DNA from: Euonymus europaeus
Taxonomy: Eukaryota; Streptophyta; Magnoliopsida; Celastrales; Celastraceae
Assembly: GCA_963580455.1 (NCBI GenBank)
Contig: OY756972.1
Span: forward strand, 20,723,001-20,787,000
Length of the DNA stretch: 64,000 nt
Direction of reading: 5' to 3'
Shown: positions 1 to 9,387 of the stretch, one piece after another
Layout of the letters: each line of letters opens with the position of its first letter
Position numbering within the stretch: position 1 is the stretch's first letter
Notes under the pieces: generated by a model
The model's input: the letters and a program-made list of their open reading frames with translations, nothing else
The model's database searches: none
What the model was told of the DNA's origin: nothing
Program-made: the position numbers and the translations under genes

Positions 1-206
1 TTTGGAGGGTGTCGATTGGAGTTGTTATCTCATTTCTCAGGAAACAAAAGGACAATTCACATGTGAAGAATGGGTAAGAATACCGATAAAACAAAAGGAC
101 ACTGTGTTATTCAGAACAGCCTTAATGAATGCACATTTTGAATACTTTCTACATTGCGAAACAACGGAATACTGCCCCAAAAAATTACCTTTGCTCTTGG
201 AAATTG

Positions 207-220
207 TCTATATATATCTA
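207..220 (+). promoter_or_regulatory. Probable TATA box of the PLAT gene
   Basis: A run of alternating T and A (core TATATATA from 209) lies about 80 bp upstream of the PLAT-domain start codon at 290. That would place transcription start near 240 and leave a leader of about 50 nt. The position is right for a plant TATA box. No other core element was recognised, and the assignment is inferred from sequence and spacing only. Confidence 0.5.
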
Positions 221-289
221 TCTCTACACCTATTCTAGCTCTCACCGAGCCGAAGCTTCACAGTTCTGATTTCTTTACTCCAAGCAAGC

Positions 290-915
290 ATGTCACTCAG
301 GCTCCTCACTCTCCTCTTTGTAGTCTCTCTCTCTCTCTCCTTCATAACCATCACTCGGGTAAGTAATCCTCCTGTATAAACTCCACAATTCCGTCGATCA
401 GTCGAAATTTTTTTAATTTTGTTTTGGTTTCATTAATAATGCAGGCCGATGATTGCGTCTACACCATATACGTAAAGACCGGTTCGGGCTTTGGGAGCGG
501 ATCGGACTCCACAATCAGTTTGAAGCTATACGACGAGTACGGCAAGACGGTGGAGATTGCGAATATGGAGACCTGGGGCGGGCTGATGGGCAAGCGTTAC
601 AACTACTTCGAGAGGAACAATTTGGACATTTTCAGCGGGAGAGGCAAGTGCTTGAGCTCCTCTATCTGTGGCTTGAACGTCACATCCGACGGGTCTGGTG
701 TTCAACACAGTTGGTACTGCAGCTATGTGGAGATTACGGCGACCGGGTTAAACACCCCCTGTTTGCAGCAGCGGTTCACGGTGGAGCAGTGGTTGGCCCT
801 TGATACGGCGCCGCGGGAACTCACTGCTGTTAGGAACTACTGCCCATCTGATATTAATGGTCAACACCGTGACCCGATGATCAAGAAGTCTCCGTCGATC
901 AGATCGGTAGTCTGA
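290..915 (+). CDS. PLAT/LH2 domain-containing stress protein
   Basis: Two exons, 290-358 and 445-915, give a 179-residue protein close in length to Arabidopsis PLAT1. The intron begins GTAAGT and ends GCAG. Exon 1 encodes nearly all of a signal peptide (MSLRLLTLLF followed by a Leu/Ser/Ile-rich core), so the protein should enter the ER/secretory path. The single PLAT beta-sandwich domain starts at the CVYTIYVKTG strand (about residue 27) and runs to about residue 145. It includes ISLKLYD, a Trp-Gly-Gly turn, the NYFERNNLDIFSGRG segment and a Cys-rich CLSSSICGLN stretch. The C-terminal FTVEQWLALD motif is typical of the plant PLAT-plant-stress subfamily. These small proteins lack the lipoxygenase catalytic domain; in Arabidopsis they promote abiotic stress tolerance. 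The start is the ATG that opens the signal peptide. Assignment to the subfamily is secure; a specific paralogue is not. Confidence 0.93.
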
Positions 916-1425
916 TTTTTCATTTCTGCATGAAGAGTAATAATCTGGTGTGTGCACCATGTGTTAGTTATCGGTGTATCGTTTATTGTGATGTCTTCGA
1001 TCGGATCGGATCTCATCTGATCTAATCGTTTATGTGGTCAACTTTTTAACTATTATTATGACAATAATTAATGCACGTGGAGTATGAAGTGCATTCATTT
1101 GAGTGTAGTTGGTTTCAAATCGCAGTCAACTGGGTAATTATAACTATGAGAATCATTAATGCACGACAAATTTCGTGGACCCATTTTTATTGAGATCTAC
1201 GCATGCATAGATTTTAGGATAGCAAATCTTTGAAAAAAAATTAAAAATAAATCGTTTTTATTAAATAAAATACCTTTTGATTAGAGATATATACAATATA
1301 CTTTATCTATTTTTTGCAAAAACTTTCCTGAGATTTTCCATATTAGATATTCTTAATAGATTATTTTAATTTCAATAAAAGTACACTTTCACCAATTTAT
1401 AGTTTTCAAAACACGAATATTACAT
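916..1425. other. Non-coding spacer downstream of PLAT gene
   Basis: AT-rich 3' flank of the PLAT gene. No ORF, RNA gene or repeat recognised. It presumably holds the 3' UTR and polyadenylation signals, which I could not pin down. Confidence 0.4.
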
Positions 1426-1675
1426 GATTCTTATCATGACTTGTATGAGTTTGAGATTATCATCATAGACTGTATAATACTTATTACTATGGGACAGAGT
1501 TATTCTGTTTCTTTTGTAAAAAGGCAATCAAATGAGGTCGCTCATGCTCTAGCGAAGATGGTCTGTTTTTACGCTAACCCTTATTCCTGGCATATGCCTC
1601 ATAGTTTTCTTGCGGCATTGTTGTTAGTGGACTATTCTGATTAGTAATAAAATTATTTTGTTTAAAAAAAACAGT
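1426..1675 (+). mobile_element. 5'-truncated LINE remnant, RNase H-like tail
   Basis: The reading frame ending at 1644 encodes the C-terminal part of the RNase H-like (RVT_3) domain common at the 3' end of plant non-LTR retrotransposons. The key segment is SVSFVKRQSNEVAHALAK, followed by a C-terminal tail around a YSW motif. About 20 nt after the stop is an A-run (1664-1671). The 10-bp AATATTACAT occurs just before the fragment (1416-1425) and just after the tail (1676-1685), which fits a target-site duplication of a 5'-truncated LINE. A few bases (CAGT) lie between the A-run and the second copy, so the exact boundary is tentative. The fragment cannot move by itself. Confidence 0.65.
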
Positions 1676-3994
1676 AATATTACATATCATGTACTCTAAA
1701 TAATTTAAATATTCATTTTTTAAAATCATTTTTGTTGAATTAAACTCAATTTGTTATCACATGACATTAATATTATTTTGTTAAGTATTTGACATTAATA
1801 AGTAATTTATATGGTAATTGTATATTAAGACTATGGATGTGGATTAATCTAAATCATTTTAACATTTTTCTTTAAGAAATGGATTAATCAAAACATTATT
1901 AAATATTAATTAATAAAAATAAAATTAGTGAATTAATCAGGGCCATTGATCCATTGAGTCAATGGCCCAGATTTAATACATCAGGATCGAAATAATGATG
2001 AGGAGAGAGAACTGAGGTTGCCGGAAGGGAAAAAAAACTCAGATATTTTTAATCAAAAAAATGAATCCAGTAATTATAATGACACCAATGATCTACTGCT
2101 TCAGTGATGCTCACTCTTATTTACAGTGTGCATTATAGTGTCAGTCACTGATATACAAGCAGTGTATGTGGATGGTCTGACATACGATCATAAAAGTGTC
2201 ACGTGTTTGTCCTTTTTAGCACAATATTTTACATGTTTGTAATATACACGTACAAACATATATGTATATGTGTCAGTCACTGATATACAAGCAGTGTATG
2301 TGGATGGTCTGACATACGATCATAAAAGTGTCACGTGTTTGTCCTTTTTAGCACAATATTTTACATGTTTGTAATATACACGTACAAACATATATGTATA
2401 TATGACCTATATGTATAGACTAAAATGGGGACCTGACGAACTGATGGGTTCTACTTGCTTGTAGTGGATAAAATAATTGAGCACTAAGTCCAAAACACAA
2501 CATTCAAAATGAAAATAAAAAACTCTCTATATACATATATGTTAGTGCGTGTGTATTTGCCCACATGTAAAACATTGTACTGAAAAGAAGACAAACACGT
2601 GAACATCTATGACTTTATAATGATCAGAGTCTTTGCAAAAAAATATATATATATATATATTTGTCTAACCAAAAGGTTCTTTAATATATTTTTAATAAAA
2701 AAAATTCTTAAAAGATGTGGTATACTAAAATCTATACATATATAAAAATTGATCTTATATATGGAAATTACCTTAATCATTTATGATGCGAATAATTAAT
2801 GCACGCTTGAATTATTGTGAGTGCGGTCATTTCAGTGGGGTTGGGCTTCCAATTGATCTTTTAATGGGCTTCCGTCAGTAGGGTACAAATGTGGTCCTCA
2901 CACACCATGAGTTGTTGATTAATGCAATAAATTTTTTGGAAAGGGGGTTGGGTTAGTTTTGTAATTTGACTTCTTAAATTGGAGATAATAAATTTGCCTA
3001 AAAATATCAAATTGTCCCACCATAATGCTCCTTCGATGGACAATTTTAAAAATGTGATGAAAATAGTTTGACTAGAGTTGAAATCATGATTAAAATTGTT
3101 CAACTTTTTTTGATAAATTAGGGAACACGATTCATTACCAACAAAACGAAAGGACACTGGGTTATTCAGAACTGCATACTTTTTAACATTTAATGACTTT
3201 TGTCTTCTCTCAATGGGAACACGAGAAAAGTTGTTCGTTGAGTGGTCTACCCATGTCCATGTGATAAACATTTCATGACTCTCCACTTTCACACTCGTTT
3301 CTTTGGCAACGTCTCTGTCTCTATGATGGAGATACATTGAACGGACCACCAATCAATCACTCCATAACTCTAAAAAACTAGCACAGGGGACCAGTTGTTT
3401 CTTTTGCTCAATTATAATCAAAATCACGCATTAAGCACGAGTTGTTTCTTTATTGATTATGATTTTCATATTTCATTCATAAATTAATTGCTGGGTCACT
3501 TTCAAGATTTTGAGGAGTAAAAGAAGGAGGTGAGAGAGGTTGGATCCAGATTCGTTTGAGGTATTTCTTTCAGAGTTCATGGCATGTACTATTTTATCCT
3601 TCGGGACTGTAAAATAGGAAAAAAAATAGATTTTATATAAAAAATATTTCTTTTTGGCCAAATTTTTTCGACTGTCCACTAAAAGAATCATCGCTGGTCT
3701 CAAAAGGAGTAAAGTCCCACCTGTGGTATCTGAAACGGAGGTCCACCATTGCCGGAAATATGAAATCATAATTTTCGCTCTGCTGTTATTGCAAAATTAT
3801 TTTTCTCTATAGATCCCTCATTTCTCTGTCCAGTCACTTTTTCTCTATTCGACAGACTCAAAGCTTGGATTCATTACTAAAATCATATATCATAAGTGAT
3901 AAATCCCACGGATTTGACGGAAAAGGTTACACAAAAAATATGAAATCACAATTTTTATTCTACTGCTAATGCAATAGTCAAAACATATTTAGCT
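1676..3994. other. Long AT-rich spacer without recognised gene
   Basis: No gene recognised. It contains the 132-bp tandem duplication annotated separately, a TA microsatellite near 2643-2661, and a stretch around 3137-3175 resembling 88-125 in front of the PLAT gene. The longest ORF (2861-3352, minus) has no recognisable family features and is not called. Confidence 0.4.
2139..2403. repeat. Tandem duplication, unit 132 bp, two copies
   Basis: Two adjacent, nearly identical copies with a period of 132 bp. The block TCAGTCACTGATATACAAGC starts at 2141 and again at 2273, and both copies run on to the same ATATATGTATAT end. No coding content. The near-perfect identity points to a recent local duplication. 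Confidence 0.9.
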
Positions 3995-4460
3995 TATGTT
4001 TGGATTGAGTGTAAAATGGAGGGGATATGAAATTGTAGGGAATTTTGAAAGAAATTTAAAAATGGGGGGTGTTTGGTTTGAAGAGGCAAAATTTTGTAGA
4101 CATTTTGTGAAGAAAAATTTATGTGGGTCCCATTGATTTATATCTCCCTTCAAAACTAGGGGATTCGGGGTGAAAGTTGTTGTCCAGGTGGGTCCCAAGA
4201 GTACATTTACATATCTGCACCTGTCCAGGTGGGTCCCATATTTTAAGTGACGTTTATGTTACAGCAGGTGGGTCCCACCTTAATATAGTTTATATATAAT
4301 GTATAAATAAATATATAAATTTATATAAAGATAAAATGATAAATCTATATCAATCTTATAAATCATAAAAAAATATTTTTTTTCTCATACTTTTTGAGTA
4401 TCCAAATAATATAAGGTAAAATTAATTTTTCATTCCCTCCCCTCTCACAATCCAGACATA
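3995..4460. mobile_element. MITE-like element with imperfect terminal inverted repeats
   Basis: The left end reads TATGTTTGGATTGAG. The right end is CACAATCCAGACATA, whose reverse complement TATGTCTGGATTGTG matches the left end with two mismatches. The inversion continues inward loosely (GAGGGGATATGAA against TTCATTCCCTCCCCTC). There is no coding capacity, and the 466-bp length suits a non-autonomous DNA transposon. The flanking duplication is unclear (possibly just TA), so the superfamily is not assigned. The interior has repeated GTGGGTCCCA motifs. Confidence 0.6.
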
Positions 4461-5567
4461 GTATAACAATTAGGTCTCAACTCTATTATTCAAAAGTCTA
4501 GAATCATATTAACAAAATATATCTACGAATACGTTCACATTAACAAAAATACAAATTTTTAATTATTAACTTTTAACCTTTGCAAGGGTTATTACCCACC
4601 AAATTTGAATATTTAGCATGTCTCACGTGCTGGAGGCGCGACCTGTTTCAGTTTTTTTTGCAGTAGTTAACAGTGGCAGATTGCTGCGCTACCACTGCTG
4701 AAGTCCAAGTGAAGATGATGTAATATTTTAAATGAAGAGTGGCTACTTAAGCATGATGTTTCAATGATGTAATACAAGTTGCCAGTTGATATGGTCGAAC
4801 CCAACATCTAATTACTGGTTAATTAGTGGACTTAATTTTTTATATGTTATGATAAAATTTCCCAGGTCGGAAAGTCGAGTAAGTGCAAAATGTTTTACAA
4901 ATTAAGAAATCAATCTATCTCAAAATCATGCAAGTCTTGAGATTCAAACTTCAAAGCGGACAATATATCTGTGAGTTTTTGTAATTCAATTTTTTAACAT
5001 AGTATCAGACCTTAGCCGGCAAAAGGTGTAGTAGTTTTGTAGGTAACAAAACATTAGAATGGGCCATAATAATTTTACCTTTGGGATCCAGCAAGGATGG
5101 TGTCACCCATTTATGATGGGCCATAAAGGCCCAATAATTTTGACCGTTGGTGTCTGTTACCTATGTGGTTATGCTGTATGCAGTTATGCATGCCTTGTGG
5201 CTTGTGATCATAGATTGTTTGGGCCTTAACTCAATTCGTCATCCTCTGGGTCCAACAATAAGAATGCCGAAGCCCATTAGTGGATGGGGCCCAGCAAGGC
5301 CAACTGGAAAGATCAAAGTAGAATAGTGCCAGACATGTATTGAGTCGGGAAAAAAAATTGTAGGACGTGGCACAATGTCAGCCAAGTAGAAGTCACAATA
5401 GGACAAGGACCCCGAAATCTCACCAATTATCCACATCCAATCCTAACCATCCGTTAACAGACACCAACGGTCATCTTTCCTTTGATATCCCAAACCATAT
5501 CCCCCTCCAAAATCCTCAAATACGAGGCCACTCTCCCACCCTTGCCCTCAACACTTCTCCGATCAAA
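4461..5567. other. Spacer and upstream region of CHLP
   Basis: No gene recognised. The CHLP reading frame stays open upstream to 5367, but that extension has no plastid-reductase similarity and is treated as leader. No clear TATA box was identified. Confidence 0.4.
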
Positions 5568-7641
5568 ATGAGCTCCATTGCATTCAAATCCTTCACCGGC
5601 CTCCGCCAATCTACTCCAGGACAACCTCAACACATTCCCCAAACAACCCTCGTCTCTCGCCCTCTGCGTCGCCGTCTCCAGGTAACTGCCAGTAAGACTA
5701 GCCCCAAGCTCTCTAACCGCAACCTGCGTGTCGCCGTAATTGGGGGTGGACCAGCAGGAGGATCCGCCGCCGAGGCACTCGCTAAAGGTGGCATTGAGAC
5801 ATACCTCATCGAGAGGAAACTCGACAATTGCAAACCATGTGGCGGAGCCATCCCTCTGTGTATGGTTGGCGAGTTCGACCTCCCGTTGGACATCATTGAC
5901 CGCAAAGTCACCAAAATGAAGATGATTTCTCCCTCCAACATCGCCGTTGACATCGGACGAACCCTAAAGCCCCATGAGTATATTGGTATGGTGAGGCGCG
6001 AAGTGCTCGATTCTTTTCTCCGTGAGAGGGCAGCGAGTAATGGAGCTAAAGTGATTAACGGGTTGTTCTTGAAGATGGATATGCCCAAAGAAGCCGATGG
6101 AACGGCACCGTATGTGCTGCATTACACAGAGTATGATGGGAAAAAGGGCAGCACTGGGGAGAAGAAGACACTAGAGGTTGATGCGGTAATTGGGGCTGAT
6201 GGGGCCAATTCTCGTGTCGCCAAGTCCATTGATGCTGGTGATTATGAATACGCCATTGCGTTTCAGGTGCAATTACATTTTGGTTATCTGTTTCTACTGC
6301 TCCTTATGTTTTAATTCATAGCTCTTTATATGGCGGAGATTTAGTTGTTCTTTGATTGTTAGAGAGTGTTAGTTGTTTGCCTCAAACTTGGCCGCACGCA
6401 GAGCGTGCGGTGGCTGCTGTTATTGGCCTGGGACTCCTCCGGGATCCACTATATGGTGTAGTGGTAGTGTCTCAACCCTACCTCCAAGAGGTAAAAGGGT
6501 TTGAGGCATGGAGGCGTGAGATTTCCCAGCAAATTCTCATTGGGCGCAATCTGAGTGGCAATACCTCCTTGAGTGCTGGTTTCACCCCCTCGACACATGT
6601 GCTGCTCGGGGACACATGCGGTGTTTAGGTGACTGGGTTCTCTCCGGAATCCTGCCCTAACAGCCACCTGGGTTTAGAACTGGCTCAGATGTTTGAAGGA
6701 GACGCTGTGGTGGGAATTTCTGGTTACGAAAAAACATATTTGCATGACAATTCTGAATCTCTGATGTGCATTGGTGATGGAGTTAGGGTTATATATTGTA
6801 ATTCTTAGGCATAGACCATCATGACATTGGAGTTTTGGTTGGAGAGTATTATTGGCAATCTTTGATTTTCCTGCATTGCAGTGTACTCTGACGTTTAATT
6901 ATTGATAATCTCTTGAAACATGTTATTGTGTATGTTCAGGAAAGAATCAAGATTCCGGAAGATAAAATGGCGTACTATGAGAACCGGGCAGAGATGTATG
7001 TTGGGGACGATGTCTCCCCCGACTTCTACGGCTGGGTCTTCCCCAAATGCGACCATGTAGCTGTTGGTACTGGTACAGTGACTCACAAAGGAGACATTAA
7101 GAAGTTCCAACTAGCTACAAGAAACCGTGCGAAAGACAAGATACTAGGTGGCAAAATAATAAGAGTGGAGGCCCACCCGATACCAGAACACCCACGCCCG
7201 CGCAGGTTATCAGGAAGGGTAGCCCTTGTAGGGGATGCAGCTGGGTACGTCACAAAATGTTCAGGTGAAGGTATCTATTTTGCAGCAAAGAGTGGAAGGA
7301 TGTGTGCGGATGCAATAGTTGAGGGGTCAGAGAATGGCAAGAGGATGGTAGATGAGAGTGACTTGAGGAAGTACTTGAGGAAGTGGGACAATGCATATTG
7401 GCCTACTTACAAAGTGCTAGATGTGTTGCAGAAAGTGTTCTACAGATCAAACCCAGCAAGAGAAGCGTTTGTAGAAATGTGCGCGGATGAGTACGTGCAG
7501 AAGATGACCTTTGATAGCTATTTGTACAAGACAGTGGTTCCTGGGAATCCTTTGGACGATTTGAAGTTGGCAATAAATACCATTGGGAGCTTGGTGAGGG
7601 CTAATGCACTAAGGAAGGAGATGGAGAAGCTTAGTGTATAA
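5568..7641 (+). CDS. CHLP: Geranylgeranyl diphosphate reductase, chloroplastic
   Basis: Two exons, 5568-6266 and 6940-7641, give 466 residues against 467 in Arabidopsis CHLP. The enzyme reduces the geranylgeranyl chain to phytyl in the plastid, using NADPH, for chlorophyll and tocopherol synthesis. The first ~45 residues are basic and Ser/Thr-rich, as in a transit peptide. An FAD-binding Rossmann motif, VAVIGGGPAGG, lies at about residues 55-65. Family signatures follow: NCKPCGGAIPLCMVGEF, SPSNIAVDIGRTL, EYIGMVRREVLD, VDAVIGADGANSRVAKSIDA, then in exon 2 EMYVGDDVSPDFYGWVFPKC and VALVGDAAGYVTKCSGEGIY. The protein ends KEMEKLSV. The exon junction CAG|GAA falls within the conserved AFQERI segment. 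Start ATG 5568 was chosen because it begins the MSSIAFKSFTGLRQS transit peptide. No disabling change was seen; it should be functional. Confidence 0.97.
6360..6720 (+). mobile_element. tRNA-derived SINE-like insertion in CHLP intron
   Basis: The only CHLP intron (6267-6939) holds a GC-richer block unlike the intron ends. It carries an RNA polymerase III-type A box, TGGTGTAGTGG (6454-6464), and a B box-like GTTTGAGGC (6499-6507). The spacing of 45 nt is as in a tRNA gene. Nothing is encoded beyond chance ORFs. This architecture fits a tRNA-derived SINE, but the exact ends and a target-site duplication were not resolved. Confidence 0.55.
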
Positions 7642-9387
7642 TGAAGACCATTTGTGACTTCTCTCACTTTTGTAAGTGGGAGAACTGATATGTGTTTGTA
7701 TCTACGTATTCAACTAGACTGCAGCTTCACAGTCTGGGTTCAATAGAATGCAGCAATCCAAATTGGTAAGTATTGGACCATTTTTGAATGGTTTCACTTT
7801 CTAATATAGTCTGGATTGTAGTTTCGTTGAGAATCCATGAGTTGGCACCCTTACAGCAGTTGAGTTTGAAAGTTAATTTATTTGGCTTGATGACGAATTA
7901 ATGCAAAGAAGAGTTTCCTGCTTGGATTAATATGAAAACAGTCTAACCTAGGGGGGACCTGCCCTCTTAACGTTTATTAATGCTATAGTAGACTAGATGT
8001 AGATAAGTTATAGTGTATTAATGTGGGTTAATGCAATTTTTTGTAACCAAAAGAGTTGGTAGGTTCAAACGTTTTAATTTAATGATCGAAGTTTCAAATT
8101 TATTCTAATAACTCATTTATGAAAAGTTCCATTAATCTGCCTTATCAAAAGTTTCATTAATCCGTTGTAATTGGGGTTGAGTGAATTTTTAGTTTTGTCT
8201 GGTATTCAAATGTTGCAGATTAAAGTTTGAATTTATATTAAATTAATAACTCGAGCATATTTTACAATTTTCTAAAGGTCGAGATGACAACATCTAAACA
8301 TTCAGTGACTAAAATACAAATGGATAAATCTTTCAATGATCAAAAGTTCACTTCAATCACTTGTAAAAGCTTACTCATCCGATTTAACCTTTTAAATCTA
8401 AACATTCAGTGACTAAAATACAAATGGATCAATCTTTCAATGATCAAAAGTTCACTTCAATCACTTGTAAAAGCTTACTCATCCGATTTAACCTTTTAAA
8501 AGTAGATGCAAAATAATAAATAATAATAAGAAGATGGGTCATGGGTTGGCGTTAATGGTTGTGTTGTTTTACTACGTCAAGAACCAGGCGGTGACTGGGG
8601 TTGGCAAAATCTTTTCGACTCAAATTATTGATTTGTCTGATCTAGATTAAATCAAATTTGAACATAAGTTATGTGTATAAAATTTGGATCCAAACACAAA
8701 AAATTTGTTCGAATCCTAATCCAAATTGAATTATTTAGGGGTATCAATGGTCAATTTTATATATTTTGATCAAACCATTTATTCGGTTATTAATCAATTA
8801 TGTCCGTTTTTTTTATTGGTCATAGTGTAAAATATGTAATTCTTTTTTGAAGAAATTGACAAAATGGTTCAATTTTGGTCTATTTATATTTTGTCAATTT
8901 TTTTTTGAAAGCACTAAAATTTTTATTGAATTTATTTATCTATATTTAAATCAATCCCAATATCAACGATTAAATACGTTCAACTTAATTTATCTCCTAG
9001 CATACAAATATTTTAAAGTGTCTGTTTGAATGTGAGTATATTTTATAGGATATAAGCTATCGTAAAAATTGAGAGTGTCTGAGAATGAATAACATAATAT
9101 AAATTAACGTATACGCCCACACAAATAGCAAAAAAATAATTTACGTTGTTGAACCCGACTCGACGCAATCCGAATTTGGCCATTCCATGTGATGATTCCA
9201 AGAGCCAACCCAAACAACACGGGGCCTATGTCTCAGGCTCTACACGTGTCGTCGCCGTATTTGCTACAAACACACAACTACTCGTGCTTCCGTTTCTTCC
9301 CGCTTGAACCCCATTTTTCTAACAACGCTCCGACTTGAAGAGCCCGCGCCATACGTCCCGTTCCTTGGACGGCAAATTCTCGTCGAA
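7642..9387. other. Spacer between CHLP and the AVT6-like gene
   Basis: No gene recognised. It contains the 3' flank of CHLP, a 103-bp tandem duplication (8293-8498) and a diverged copy of the dispersed repeat family (about 8620-9020). An ACACGTGTCG G-box/ABRE-like motif occurs near 9243, about 145 bp before the AVT6-like start; its role is unknown. Confidence 0.4.
8293..8498. repeat. Tandem duplication, unit 103 bp, two copies
   Basis: Two adjacent copies differ by about one base: TTCAGTGACTAAAATACAAA starts at 8301 and again at 8404. Both copies end with CATCCGATTTAACCTTTTAAA. Non-coding; the near-identity suggests a recent event. Confidence 0.9.

Noticed and set aside
5627..6088. A 153-codon minus-strand ORF
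   Set aside because: Opposite CHLP exon 1, whose GC-rich codons keep the antisense frame open by chance.
6356..6628. ORF within the CHLP intron
   Set aside because: Covered by the SINE-like block with A and B boxes; the translation has no family similarity.
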